Below are positions 51,835 to 62,122 of a stretch of DNA of 64,000 nt, in pieces. Positions within the stretch are counted from its first letter, which is position 1, and each line of letters starts with the position of its first letter. This DNA is from Lepidostoma basale (taxonomy: Eukaryota > Arthropoda > Insecta > Trichoptera > Lepidostomatidae): NCBI GenBank assembly GCA_022606425.2, contig JAHDVF020001225.1, positions 124,001-188,000 on the forward strand. The letters run 5' to 3'. The notes below the pieces were generated by a model that saw nothing but the letters and a program-made list of their open reading frames with translations, did no database searches and was not told the DNA's origin. Both the position numbers and the translations under genes were made by a program.

Positions 51835-51955
51835 ACCCTTATGTATGAAAACGAAACATGGAACTGGCAGAATAAAGATGAGAGCAGAATTAATGCGGTA
51901 GAGATGGGGTCTCTATGACATATGAGTGATAGAACGATGTACGACACACTGTTGA
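51835..51955 (+). mobile_element. TTAG-LINE fragment
   Basis: CCCAACCCTTATGTATGAAA, ACATGGAACTGGCAGAATAA and GCGGTAGAGATGGGGTCTCT: the MYGSEAWNWQ and INAVEM region, now in plus orientation. Confidence 0.65.
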
Positions 51956-52004
51956 ACGATGACTGTTTTTCCCACCTTTGTTATATTTGTATGTTAAATT
52001 GTCA

Positions 52005-52370
52005 AAAACAACAACAACAACAAACCATTACGCCGTTTCCCCGCAGGGATAGGTAGAGAGAATGGACCGCCACACTAATCCACCCTGACATACATTTCTA
52101 GTTTCTTACACACTCATACAGCGAGTCATACACGCACCTCGATTTTTCCGGTTTCTGACATGACTAACCTTTAAAATTTGATTAATTTGGTTATGCCATG
52201 TTTTCCTCGGTCTACCTCGACTCCGTACCCCATTCACATCGTTAACGTATACTTTTTTAACCATTATTTCTTCACCCATGCGCTCCATTTGTCCAAATCA
52301 ACGCAACGATCCTTTCATAATTTTGTTCATTACGCCTTCTTTCGCTCTACATTCCTTTCTAAAATCATTG
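52005..52370 (-). mobile_element. TTAG-LINE, inverted copy with GTT-type tail
   Basis: AACAACAACAACAAACCATT tail, inverted hairpin CCCCGCAGGGA, antisense frame 52106-52288 (MERMGEEIMVKKVYVNDVNG, RGRPRKTWHNQI). Same subfamily as 16856-17366. Confidence 0.75.
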
Positions 52371-52483
52371 TTAACATAAATTGTCAACAGATTTCGCATA
52401 CTTAATTTCAGCTATGACTAACACACTAATGAGTTTTTTACCCTATAAATACTAAGTTTTTTCATTTGTTACTTTAGTTTATT

Positions 52484-52530
52484 GTAACACCTGATGATGC
52501 CAACATCGGTTGGCGAAACAGCCGTCGCGT
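52484..52530 (+). ncRNA. Hammerhead ribozyme-like module, family 3 (best copy)
   Basis: TTGTAACAC, CTGATGA, T, stem II GCCAAC-ATCG-GTTGGC (six perfect pairs), GAAA, ACAGCCGT (one change from the palindrome), C, GCGTCAC. The core is canonical CUGAUGA/GAAA. Proximal stem I is only one or two pairs; distal pairing as in 41290-41345 is plausible. Confidence 0.6.
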
Positions 52531-52579
52531 CACTCTGAGTGAATTAAAATAAATTGTGATATTATAACAGTGTTATAAA

Positions 52580-52965
52580 TTTTAACAGTAATAATGCAGA
52601 AGTACCATAGTGTTTCTGCCAAAACAATGAACTAAAAAATAATCAAAATATCGGTTACGTTGTAATTCTTACGTTGTTGGTGCAAATAAACTCAGAATCG
52701 TATTTCTCCCACTTCAGCACCGATTAGAGTTAGGGGTTTAGTGGATTTGCCGAAAGAGGTGGATTACGCTGTCTTTGCTACAATTTATGTTAATTTCCTT
52801 TCATCCCCTGTGTATTGCTAAAATGTTTTATTTGTACAGGTAGAGCCGTTTACTTGGCGTACTGCGAGTTCCGTTAATTTATTGAGTTCTCTATCCAGCC
52901 TCGTCGGAAAATCTCAAATAAGATGAGTTATCTCACAGAGTGTTAATCTTTAATTCTGAAGTCTA
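52580..52965. other. Family 3 element body and unassigned DNA
   Basis: 52535-52635 repeats the family 3 flank (TAAATTGTGATATTATAACA). The rest has no recognised feature. Confidence 0.4.
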
Positions 52966-52969
52966 AATG

Positions 52970-53042
52970 AAAATTTAATAATTTGTTTTTTTAATGTATA
53001 CAAAAACTGGATTTTACCCATTGCGGGTTAATCATTTTTAAT
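52970..53042. repeat. FB outer-end fragment
   Basis: AATGTATACAAAAACTGGAT and TTACCCATTGCGGGTTAATC, the outer end of FB, about 70 bp. Confidence 0.6.
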
Positions 53043-53089
53043 TTATTATTATTATGATGATTTGTATTTTAAGTGCGCCGTTTTTTAAA

Positions 53090-53410
53090 ATCAATTACTC
53101 CAAGGGCGCACTAGGAAATGACTGACCGAACAGTGCAGCCTTCAGAAGTTTCTTAAATTTAACGTCACTATCCTCATACTTAATGCTAACATAGAGGCTA
53201 GTCCACGCCAACGGACCCGCAACGCTGAAAGCACGATCATAGAAACATGCTTTATTAGCTCTGACTGGAATTGCTATGTTGTTTGCACTTGTTTCTACTG
53301 ATCGGAGTGAACGTTGCCTTTCCGTTGGCATGGGTGTCACGCAGAGGTCCGATATATACGATGGCGCTCTCTGGTGTCGAGCCTTAAACACTGTCAAACA
53401 CAATTTATAT
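53090..53410 (-). mobile_element. CR1-type LINE C-terminus
   Basis: Minus frame 53095-53403 (102 residues): KARHQRAPSYISDL, RSLRSVETSANNIAIPVRAN, DRAFSVAGPLAWTSL and FKKLLKAALFG. A-P-x-Y-I-x-D-L, R-A-F-S-V-A-G-P-x-x-W-x-S-L and F-K-x-x-L-K-x-x-L-F are standard last blocks of CR1/L2-clade pol proteins. The only CR1-clade copy seen here. Confidence 0.8.
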
Positions 53411-53444
53411 TTTACTCGCTCTCGGATTTTAAGCCAGTGAAGGT

Positions 53445-53720
53445 CCTATTACTTGTATCTCAATATAGACGAAGATGTATTTTTTTTTGGAAACAGAATA
53501 TGGTAGTCGAGGCGTTTACAGGACTTATGACCTGTCATTGGTTGGGTTAAACGATCAATTTATGTTAACCACATTCCCCATTCCGTCTTTCTAATGATCA
53601 CCACGTCTGACAAATTTTGGAAAGATGTATATATGCTACTATGTTAAGAACACTTCACATTTTAGGTCAATCTTCACTAGCGCCATCTATTAAGATTAAA
53701 TGTAAGTATCAGCAGAAAAT
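53445..53720. repeat. FB foldback-type repeat, copy 5
   Basis: TTGTATCTCAATATAGACGA, GGCGTTTACAGGACTTATGA, CATTCCCCATTCCG, CACCACGTCTGACAAA, and ACTAGCGCCATCTATTAAGA, in the same order as copy 1. Confidence 0.7.
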
Positions 53721-53854
53721 CTTTAAAAATGCTTTAATACTTTAGAATTCCATATTGATGAATTTTATAAATTAAAACACTGTTGTTCCACTTTTTAGTT
53801 TGTTTTTCTCTCACTGAAATGTGGAAAAAACAGTTTTTTGATTCATAAAAATTC

Positions 53855-53990
53855 GTCAAATCAAATACTGAATGTCGGCCACGTGAGCAGTCGGAGAAAT
53901 CGACGTGCGTGCATGACACGATGTATATATGTTGAAAAAGCGATTGAAGTATGTCAGAAAGAAAAGTGTTGCAGTCTATTCTTTTACATT
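53855..53990 (+). mobile_element. TTAG-LINE 3' fragment
   Basis: CAAATCAAATACTGAATGTC, AATCGACGTGCGTGCATGAC, then decay before the hairpin. No tail. Confidence 0.6.
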
Positions 53991-54325
53991 ATCTTTTTCT
54001 ATTTATAATCACAAAGTAGAAACTAAAAATATAATGAAATTTATTTGAATTAAAATACAAAATTAATTCTCCCTCCTGTAATATACTTCTCCCTTTAATC
54101 TTCCTTTTATGGAACAAAGGGAATTTATATCTTCTCTTCCATCCCTTATTTTTGAAACATCCTGACAATAAAATGAGTCCAGAATTGTAGGTTACTTAGA
54201 GCAATCTTTTCTACAGTGGAGGAGTATAAAATTGTGGCGAATACTTGTGGTTATGACGAAAATTTAAAATATATATATTCTAGAAGATAGTCGGACAAAA
54301 AATAGTTCTAAATGATCTCAAAATA
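53991..54325. other. No recognised feature
   Basis: AT-rich, no motif recognised. Confidence 0.4.
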
Positions 54326-54330
54326 ACAGA

Positions 54331-54680
54331 ATGGCTGTCTGTAATATGCAGTCAGCGAGTTTTGAGTTTTTATTTGACCCATTACCAGGAAAACTCATCA
54401 ATGTGGTATGCTATGCTGACGACGCAGCGATACTGGCAGATAGTGAAGACGATCTACAACAAATGCTATATAGGTTCTATCTTGCGTCTAAGAAGTTTAA
54501 TATGATGATATCCGTTGCCAAATCAAAATGTCTAACAGTTTCCAGACGGTCTTTCAGACGCAAACTGGCTGTAGACGATAAACTCATAGAACAGGATATG
54601 AAGTTCAGATATCTGGGTGTGGAGATATCTAGTTGCAGCGATCCGTTTAATGAAGTTAAAAAACAGACTGATAATCAATC
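54331..54680 (+). mobile_element. LINE-K reverse-transcriptase core fragment
   Basis: Frame 54331-54750: VVCYADDAAILADSEDDLQQ contains the catalytic Y-A-D-D, followed by MLYRFYLASKKFNMMISVAK, K-S-K-C-L-T and MKFRYLGVEISS. It precedes and overlaps the LINE-K part seen at 18870. Joined at about 54680 to an inverted TTGAT-LINE tail. Confidence 0.8.
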
Positions 54681-54684
54681 GATC

Positions 54685-55035
54685 CATCAAATCAGTTTAT
54701 TTACACAAAAGACAGCATTAATTTTTAAGGCATCTATTGAGTACAGGTAAAATATTATATACTCGTACATTTAACATAATACCAGGAACGCGTTAGAGAT
54801 GGTTCGACATTAGGAAGACAAGATGTTTTCTAAAGTCGAGAGTATTTGTCCCCTGAGCGTACTTCACAAATATGAAAGACGTCGATCTCCGTGGAGACCG
54901 CGTTCAGCAGACTAATTGCTCTTCCCACCGGTGTCACCAGAGGCAGATTAGTTCTGGCGGCTGGTAGGTTAAACAATCTTTTGTCGCTGTCGGAGATATC
55001 TATCGGGGCAAAAAGACCAACATCTTCCAGAGTCA
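54685..55035 (-). mobile_element. TTGAT-LINE 3' part, inverted
   Basis: Begins near ATCCATCAAATCAGTTTATT; minus frame 54830-55036 gives LPAARTNLPLVTPVGRAISL and LNAVSTEIDVFHI, matching the C-terminus at 3480-4327. Confidence 0.8.
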
Positions 55036-55049
55036 ATTATAGAGTTTTG

Positions 55050-55245
55050 CCAATTAACCAGGTTCCAATTATCCAGTTCTACTGTATGACCAAGATACTA
55101 CATGATAAAATAAGGAATTCTAGGATAATGGAAATACGCGAGGTCGAAGACGTCTTTAGGTGGAGAAGGTAGAGAAGACATTGGCATGCACACGTGAGAA
55201 GATCACATGCCAATCCCACTTAAAAAAACAAACTTAAAGGCCTAT
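55050..55245 (+). mobile_element. LINE-K fragment
   Basis: LHDKIRNSRIMEIREVEDVF and RWRR followed by HWHAHVRRSHA in another frame, as in 19350-19440. It may be the continuation of 54331-54680 beyond the inverted insertion. Confidence 0.6.
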
Positions 55246-55389
55246 ATTAGAAGAAGATAAAGAAGAAGACATGAATATGCCTTACCAATAATAATATGCT
55301 ATTAATTAAAACATCGTTATCGCGACATCTCAAGGGCTCAAAAGGACTTGTTTTTAATCTGATATTCGTGATCTGTTAGAAAACAACAA

Positions 55390-55560
55390 AAAAAAAATAT
55401 TTACCTGTCTTTTTTGATGCCGTGTCCTCTCAATATTGGCGATTGCTGCAGCAAAAGCATCGCGATCCTGCGCTACTTGGAACTTGTTCTCAGCTCTCTT
55501 CATTCCTGTACGATCCATTATATTCCATAGTGACGACAACGGCCTTCTGCAATAAAACCA
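55390..55560 (-). mobile_element. LINE C-terminal fragment
   Basis: Minus frame ending FQVAQDRDAFAAAIANIERT with RHQKR. The Q-D-R-x-x-F-x-x-x-I-A-N pattern resembles LINE-B's last residues. Short. Confidence 0.5.
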
Positions 55561-56028
55561 TAAAATCTTTTTGTTATTGTGAGTTTTATTAAATATTTCA
55601 TTTTTATACTCTTAAACCGTTTACACTAGAATTCTAGAATGACATTTTTTTTTATGAAAACATTGTTTTTTTCCGCATCCGACTTTATTTTTCTTAAATA
55701 TATTATCAAGATTCATTTTACATTGCCGGTTTTCACGCACCCCCCTTGGGATTTTCCCTTGACCTTTTACAAAGTTTTTGAATACTTCAAAAGAACTCTC
55801 CCACAGTAAATTATTACACTGAATAGTGAAGATTTTGGAGCAATTTGAATGAAAAGTTTTTATTTAAACTCAGTATTACGTCAGAAAAACCAATTTCATA
55901 CTAAATTATTTCCTCAGTAATAGAACTTAAATAAAAGACATTTTAAAATAAGCATTCATAGTACGAATCCAATAATATGAATGCAGTATTAAGAAAAATC
56001 TTAGGATGAACATTAAAGATATATAAAA
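55561..56028. other. No recognised feature
   Basis: AT-rich spacer; no repeat recognised. Confidence 0.4.
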
Positions 56029-56029
56029 C

Positions 56030-56248
56030 TAACTAACCATCACGCCGTGTCTCCGCGGGACTGCTAAACATTTCTTTCCTGACATATTTCTCGCGCTTCC
56101 TCAACATCCATACAACTTGTCACGACTCTACTCTGACTCCTCACGTGGCCGACATCCAATATTTGAATTATTTGATCGTGCCACGTTTTCCTCGATCTAC
56201 CTCTATTTCTAGTTCCATTTACATTGTTAGCATATAATTTCTTCAAAT
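56030..56248 (-). mobile_element. TTAG-LINE 3' end, inverted
   Basis: AACTAACCATCACGCCGTGT, then antisense frame 56064-56246 (KKLYANNVNGTRNRGRSRKT). Joined at 56246 to an inverted TTGAT tail. Confidence 0.7.
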
Positions 56249-56345
56249 CAAATCAAATCAGTCTATTTCATCAACAGACATTACAAAATTAATTTTAAGG
56301 CACCTATTGAGAACAGGTAAAATAATGTATTGTGTATAGTTAGTA
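56249..56345 (-). mobile_element. TTGAT-LINE tail, inverted
   Basis: AAATCAAATCAAATCAGTCT, TTCATCAACAGACATTACAA and ACCTATTGAGAACAGGTAAA, the last 100 bases of the family. Confidence 0.75.
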
Positions 56346-56414
56346 ATATTTATTTGTGGAACACTAAATCAGAAGATGGCTGCGAAACTAAATGAATAAG
56401 AGGAATAAAGCTGA

Positions 56415-56790
56415 ATTAACTAACCAACTAACTAACTAACCATCACGCCGTCTCCCCGAAAGGGTAGGCAGAAAGAATGGATTGCCACACTTTAATCGAT
56501 GCGGCACTCCATTCTTCTCTTTTCGCCATCGCGAGAGACGCGGTGTGATGGGTTGCGAACCTCATCGCCACCAACAGGCATCTCCCGCGCACAGTTCGAT
56601 CGTTCAACGTCTACATAATAAATCTAAAACAAATTATCTGAAATACAATGATATAAAATAAAATAACAAAGAAATATAATTTAACACATAATGTTCTTTT
56701 AGATGGTGCACTTGTCGTCAGCTGGACGATCCGGACATTTGTGTTTATTTAATTTTTATTCCACGTTATCCACTGTTTTTATTTTATTTA
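56415..56790 (-). mobile_element. SINE-T
   Basis: AACTAACTAACTAACCATCA, hairpin CCCCGAAAGGG, TCGCGAGAGACGCGG-like centre and the head with TTCCACGTTATCCAC. Slightly decayed. Confidence 0.75.
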
Positions 56791-57115
56791 CTGTAATTAG
56801 GCACTTAAAACAATCCAACACCAGCAAGAACTTAAAAATATCATTGAAGAATTTATTCAAATTGTCATTGGAACAAATGAAAAATTTTATTTTTACACCT
56901 GTCAAAATTCTTTTTATAAACGAAAAAACTTATATAATTTTAACACCAAAACAGTAAAAACGTATTTTTTGGCACAAATAACTATCATAAAGAGCGGCAA
57001 TAATCAAATTGACTAAAACAATCCACTTATACACGAAATATCTCCAAATTGACGGGAGCATCATATGAACCAAACCAAATTTTCAAAATCAGAACTAATG
57101 TCAACTGAATTAATC
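56791..57115. other. No recognised feature
   Basis: AT-rich, no motif recognised. Confidence 0.4.
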
Positions 57116-57119
57116 ATTA

Positions 57120-57225
57120 AATATATGTGAACGTTAAGGAAGGAAGAGAAGTATGTTAAGAAAGGTGGTGTTTAATTATTTCTGCCTACCACTTAGGACA
57201 GACGGCGTGATGATTAGTTCAATTA
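57120..57225 (+). mobile_element. TTAG-LINE 3' relic
   Basis: AACGTTAAGGAAGGAAGAGA, TATTTCTGCCTACCACTTAG and GACGGCGTGATGATTAGTT. Hairpin destroyed. Confidence 0.5.
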
Positions 57226-57299
57226 GACTCTTACCTTGAAACAAATTAATCAAAAACATAAACCATTTATGTACTTGAAAAATTGTGATGAAAAACTCC

Positions 57300-57592
57300 A
57301 TATTACATAATGAATACGAATGAAAACGTGCTTTTTCTAGAAGTTAGAATAATAATTTATTCGATTGAAAAGGCATTAAATAAGATATAATACATACGTC
57401 TTTTTTATAGAAATTTTATTAATGACATGTTTCGTAATTAATTTCGGCATTATCAAAGTCCTACTAGAAGCGAAACATGTTATTCCCATCAATTATTATT
57501 AAACTTCTAGAAAACAGACGTTTTCATTCATATTAAGTATTTGATACGAGTATAATAAGACTTCTAGGAAACAGATGTTTTCATTTGTATTA
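57300..57592. repeat. H repeat copy
   Basis: AAAACTCCATATTACATAAT, minus motif ending GAAACATGTCAT at 57422, plus half TAGAAGCGAAACATGTTATT at 57466, and AACTTCTAGAAAACAGACGT. Confidence 0.55.
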
Positions 57593-57659
57593 ATTATACC
57601 ATATACGTAATTATACCATATACGTAATTATACCATATACGTAAGTATACCATATATGG
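57593..57659 (+). repeat. 17-bp tandem repeat, about four copies
   Basis: Unit ATTATACCATATACGTA repeats at 57593, 57610 and 57627, with a diverged fourth unit at 57644. A single copy of the unit recurs at 58234-58250 inside a 67-bp direct duplication. Confidence 0.8.
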
Positions 57660-57990
57660 TTATCTTCGATAGCGTCAGCACAGACTGTTTTATCTCCCAA
57701 CATGCAGAACCAACCTGCCTCTGGTGATGCCGGTGGCGAGAGCAATCAAACTGCTGAACATGATCGCTTCGGAGATCGATGTCTTTCATATTCGTGAAAG
57801 TACATTCAGAAGACAAATACTCTTGACTTTGGAGAGTATCTTGTATTCCTAATGTCGAACCATCTCTCATGTGTTCCTGGTATTATATATTTATTATGTT
57901 TTACCTGTTCTCAATAGATGCCTAAAACTATAAAAAATGTTTGTGAAGTCTTTTGAGAAAATAAACTGATTTGAATTTGAATTTGAATAA
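57660..57990 (+). mobile_element. TTGAT-LINE 3' part
   Basis: CAGAACCAACCTGCCTCTGG, GAGATCGATGTCTTTCATAT and the tail CTGATTTGAATTTGAATTTG. Frame broken (the minus frame there is a shadow). Confidence 0.75.
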
Positions 57991-57999
57991 GTCAAATTA

Positions 58000-58252
58000 A
58001 TACGAATGAAAACTTCTGTTTTCTAGATATTTTATAATATTTTACGTGAAAGACGTGTTTTTCATATCTATCAAGTATTGCAAGGCATTATCAAATATGC
58101 TTTATAATAAAAATCCTAGAAAACAGACGTTTTCATTCGTATTAATTATTTAGTGTGGAATTATCATTGTTCAAGGAATAATATATACGAGTATAATAAA
58201 ACTTCTAGGAAACAGATGTTTTCATTTGTATTAATTATACCATATACGTAAT
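58000..58252. repeat. H repeat copy with 67-bp duplication
   Basis: GTATTGCAAGGCATTATCAA, AATCCTAGAAAACAGACGTT, then 58186-58252, which duplicates 57545-57611 with one mismatch. Confidence 0.6.
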
Positions 58253-58735
58253 CACGAGCTCAGTAAAATAGTATGACCATATTTTTATTGAAGAAATTAT
58301 AGGCATATTTTCTTTGTGTACATCTGTATACCAATTAGTCAAAGTTCCGAAGTTTGAATCATTTGGGGTATTTCAACCCAATAGCTTCAGTTCGTAATAA
58401 GGTATCGAAACCTGAAATCTTGATAATCGACATGTTAGATTTGTATTCAGATCTACGTTTCCCTATCAGGTAAACTAAACGATTGTCTGCTTCGAGTATT
58501 TGAATGATATCAAGACACGAGTCAACTTTTGACTAGTTTTTAAATTTACGTCAAACCCTAATATTTCAAATTTCGAATAAAATTGCACTAACTCTTAATG
58601 CATTGTATCACGGAGCCGTGTAAAAACGTTATTGTATAACAAAGTGTTGTATCCTGGTCCCGTGTTTTCAGGTGGTTTACTAGGCGTCTAAAAATGTGCA
58701 TTTTATTGACGTCTAGTAACTTCTATAAATAAAGA
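58253..58735. other. No recognised feature
   Basis: AT-rich to mixed; nothing recognised. Confidence 0.4.
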
Positions 58736-58737
58736 CA

Positions 58738-59385
58738 AAACAAAGCTGCTGACTGTAGGCGGAACGCAATATCAGATGAGAGTAGTGGTGTCAGGAGTTC
58801 CACTAAAGAACACCAAGGAGTTTGTCTACCTCGGGAGCAAAATAACATGGGACGGTCGGTCTAAGAGCGAGGTCGACAGCCGTGTACATCAGGCTAGGCT
58901 TGCATTTAATAAAAGGTAGAAAATAATACAATCGAAAAATATAGACCTTAAACTGAGAATACTCCTCATCAAGACCTATGTATGGAGTATCTTGATTAAC
59001 GGCTGCGAGACATGGTGTCTATCCGAAAGAGATAAACGGAGACTAGGGGCTTATGAGATGTGGTCCTATAGAAGACTATTAGGAATTTCCTGGAGAAACC
59101 ACATTACAAATGAAGAGGTTCTCCAAAGAATCGAAGGAGGAAGTCAGCTCCTCAGGACCTTGTCCGAAAGGCGTGCAAGATGGATCGGCCATGTAATACG
59201 ACAAGAAGGCCTCTTGCATACCAAAATGGGGGGACCAACTCTAAGGGACGCCCACGCTGAGAGTACCTAGAGGACCTGTTGGTGGACGTGCGCTGCTCAT
59301 CATATGCAGATTTCAAAAGAGCCGCACAAGACAGGGAAGTATGGAAGAGAAGAATAGAAGAAATTGCTGCAAACCAATCCCAGGT
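58738..59385 (+). mobile_element. LINE-E ORF2 C-terminal part
   Basis: QMRVVVSGVPLKNTKEFVYL, GSKITWDGRSKSEVDSRV, LKLRILLIKTYVWSILINGC, then frames 58992-59270 and 59279-59524 with LSERDKRRLGAYEMW, HITNEEVLQRIEGGSQLL and VDVRCSSYADFKRAAQDREV. One stop (58919) and one frameshift (about 59275). Clear sister of 37700-38480. Confidence 0.8.
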
Positions 59386-59529
59386 TGAAACCAGAGAGAG
59401 AGAGAGATTAACTTATCTTAAAGTTTTTCTTAGTTTGAATAGCAACTACAAGAACCATTCCAAAGCCAGGTATTCTACCTTTGCTTATACAAATTTACAA
59501 CGGTTCTTTTTCAGTCATAAATAATAATT

Positions 59530-59735
59530 ATTCGCCTTCTGGAGACCACATTTTGCAGTTACCGGGTCCACTCCGAGTGCAAAACTTGTAAGATCCACCA
59601 AGCAGGTTGTCAAGGGCTATGTCCAAGCATATTTAAATAGACATACCTCCCACAGAAAAAAAAGAGAAACCCTGTAGAACCTGCAAGTTGTGTGCAAAGC
59701 ACAAAAAAGGAATGAGACCCAGAACGGTTGGGGCA
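59530..59735 (+). mobile_element. piggyBac C-terminal relic
   Basis: IPPTEKKEKPCRTCKLCAKH followed by KKGMRPR, with an upstream H-x-L-Q-L-P-G block in another frame. P-P-x-x-x-K-x-x-P-x-R-x-C-x-x-C is the start of the piggyBac cysteine domain. It differs from the complete element at 42885, so a second lineage. Confidence 0.6.
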
Positions 59736-60035
59736 GGCAGCAAGGGATCATTATGTTGGTTTGGACACATGGAAAGAATGAATGAAGAAATAATGGTAAA
59801 AAAATTTATGTTAACGATAAAAATGGTACTAGAAATAGATGAACACAGAGAAAATCGTGGCATGATCAAATAAATCAATATTGAAAAGTCAAAGAAATCG
59901 ACGCGCGTGCATGACACTATGTATGATTGTTGAGGAAACGAGAGAAATATGTCAGGAAAGAAAAATGTGCCAGTCTATTCTTTCTGCCTACTCCTTTGGG
60001 GAAATGGCGTGATGGTAAGTTAGTTAGTTAGTTTA
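59736..60035 (+). mobile_element. TTAG-LINE 3' end
   Basis: KGSLCWFGHMERMNEEIMVK, broken G-x-P-R-K block, ACTCCTTTGGGGAAATGGCG and GGTAAGTTAGTTAGTTAG. Confidence 0.7.
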
Positions 60036-60039
60036 GTTT

Positions 60040-60105
60040 TATGGCTTTGATCGGTTTTGACAGCTTGTCAGCATCTTTTGGTCTGGACCAGAAGATGGCA
60101 GTGTG
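60040..60105 (-). repeat. Degenerate hammerhead-like motif and hairpin
   Basis: Minus strand CTGACAAGCTGTCAAAACCG recalls family 5 with a damaged core. Next to it CATCTTTTGGTC and GACCAGAAGATG (60073-60099) form an inverted repeat. Confidence 0.35.
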
Positions 60106-60660
60106 AATCCCTTCGTTAAAACTTTATTATTTAAAATATAATACAATTTTCACATTGTTGCTTTTTTGTAAATCATAGACTACGATTGAAAATCCACCCT
60201 TTCAGATCCACATACCCACTCCTGACAATGAACAGGGGATGGTTTACTGAAGTGGTTTCAGTTAGCCGGCGGGCGGTTCGGCAAGAAGATGAATGACTTA
60301 AGTTTTCTCTAATATTCATCCTCTATTCTATGGATAGTTCTCTTTCATTACTAGACTTACTAGTTTGACTTGCTCTTTACCCTTTTGGGCTCCTGGTAGC
60401 GGATTGGGAACAAGAAGTACAAATATTGAAGTTGGCACGAACACAATCAATGAAATCGTGTAAGAAAAATTACCTAAGTCTTGATATGATATATGAAGAG
60501 GAGACCTGGAGAGTTGTGGATTTCCAGAAGAAGTTTTTTTTTGTGCAAAATCTCGATGAGATTTTTTGGTCCAGTCCGCGAGGATAATATAGTGTGTGTT
60601 TTTTAAGAGGTTTGGTTTTTAAACTAGCAACATTTTTTCTATAGACTGTCAATTTGACAA
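60106..60660. other. No recognised feature
   Basis: No family recognised. The minus frame 60470-60685 has no motif. Confidence 0.4.
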
Positions 60661-60664
60661 TTAA

Positions 60665-61030
60665 GAATTGATTTATAGTCATCACGTTTTGCCATTTTAC
60701 TATAAATAGATTTACGTTAGAAAAGCGCTTAAAAATTGTGCAAATTTATTTTGAAATCATGGTTTGGTTCGCCAAATTTATCGTGCACTACGTCCATTTT
60801 AAGGGCGACATAATCGTCCATCCAAGCAAGTTATTCGAAAGATCATGGATCGTTTTCGCACCACATACACTCTAGTGGATAATACGCATCCACAAAGACG
60901 ATAATTGTCGAAAATTGGATTTCAAGATTGCGCTTTATTCGAGCTAACCGTGGCGCTCATATGCCCGAAATCATATTTAAACAATAATGGCATAAACTTA
61001 TCTATTAAATAAAGTCAATTTCATAGACAT
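60665..61030 (+). mobile_element. mariner-like transposase relic with internal deletion
   Basis: RHNRPSKQVIRKIMDRFRTT and YTLVDNTHPQRR match the second helix-turn-helix part of a mariner-related insect transposase family (R-P-x-x-x-x-I-x-x-I-V-x-K-F). Immediately after, ANRGAHMPEIIFKQ then a stop resembles that protein's last residues (R-G-x-H-x-P-D-I-I-F). The whole catalytic core is missing. Confidence 0.55.
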
Positions 61031-61159
61031 TAACATTATTTTTATGTGGGTTTTTTTTCATTTTTAATATGTATTGTATACCTCTAAAAAAACAACTATG
61101 TTTGGTGACGTTGGTATAATTCTGAGTTGTACAAACTATACTATAAATTAGAAGTCGAC

Positions 61160-61435
61160 AAGATTGTAATACCTCAACGGCTTATGTAGGCTGGACATCT
61201 GTTGCGAATATTGGAGTTTACAACACTCACACAGTTGACATTAACAAGACTGGATTGAAGGTGCAGTGTGGGAAGATCACTGATTCGTTGGCTGGACAGT
61301 GTTCTGAAGGACTTGCAATTGTTGGGAGTCAGACCTGAGAAGTTGATGTCCAGGGCTCAGAATAGAGTCAGCTGAAGAAGCATTTTAGAGGCGACCGAAG
61401 TCCACCAAGGACCGTAGAGCTAAAAGAAGAAATAT
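61160..61435 (+). mobile_element. LINE C-terminal relic
   Basis: SLIRWLDSVLKDLQLLGVRP then AQNRVS, a stop and RSILEATEVHQGP, the R-W-x-D-x-V-x-x-D-L ... A-x-D-R-x-x-W-R-x-x-x-x-E-A pattern. Ends in TAAAAGAAGAA. Confidence 0.6.
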
Positions 61436-61904
61436 AATGATTAATTACCTATTTCAGGATCGAAATTGTTCGCTTAAATGGGCTGGAGGCGTACCAGATT
61501 GGATAAGTTTAGCAATGAGCATATTTCGGGCAGTTTTAAGTTTGCCCCTCTAATAAATAAGGTCAATAATTGTAGATTGAGATGGTTTAGACACGTCAAA
61601 TGCCGAGAAGATGACCACATCATTTCTTGGAGTGGTTGAGAATCGGTGATGTTGGCTATTGGTGATGTGGGAGTAATTAATTGAGAACACCCTCACGAAA
61701 TGTAGACATAAAACAAAGCTGACCCAAAACCGGGCGTTCAGGAGAAATTATGCTAGGAAGGCCGACCCTCCTGTTATATAAAAGTTGATAAAAATAATTA
61801 ATATAAATAACAATGAAGATTAAGACTAATTGCAGTATAAAATTACAGATTCTAAAAGGGTACCCAGAAATGGCTGTAAATTGCTTCACGTGTATCGGAG
61901 AGTA
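61436..61904. other. Possible LINE relic and unassigned DNA
   Basis: 61455-61650 has LINE-like composition (CTTAAATGGGCTGGAGGCGT suggests a KWAGG motif) but too little survives to assign. The remainder has nothing recognised. Confidence 0.3.
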
Positions 61905-62115
61905 ACTAACCATCACGCCCGTTTCCCCGGGGGGTGGACAAGGCTGAGAGGATGGAACGCCATATTGCTCTGACCTGACAAACCTCTAACAAACACACAT
62001 CGTAACATGCACGCTCGTTGATTTTTTCTGCTTCAAATGTGGCCGCATTTTAATATTTGATTAATTTGGTCATGCCATGATTTCCTTGGTCTTCCACAGC
62101 TTCTCTTACAGCTCA
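61905..62115 (-). mobile_element. TTAG-LINE 3' end, inverted
   Basis: GTAACTAACCATCACGCCCG, GC hairpin, GACTTCAAATGTGG-like block and antisense NQIKILKCGH region. Truncated at 62112 by the family 6 element. Confidence 0.65.
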
Positions 62116-62122
62116 CATAAAA

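Noticed and set aside
57593..57659. CRISPR-like array
   Set aside because: Units are contiguous 17-mers with no spacers, in a eukaryotic repeat context: a minisatellite.
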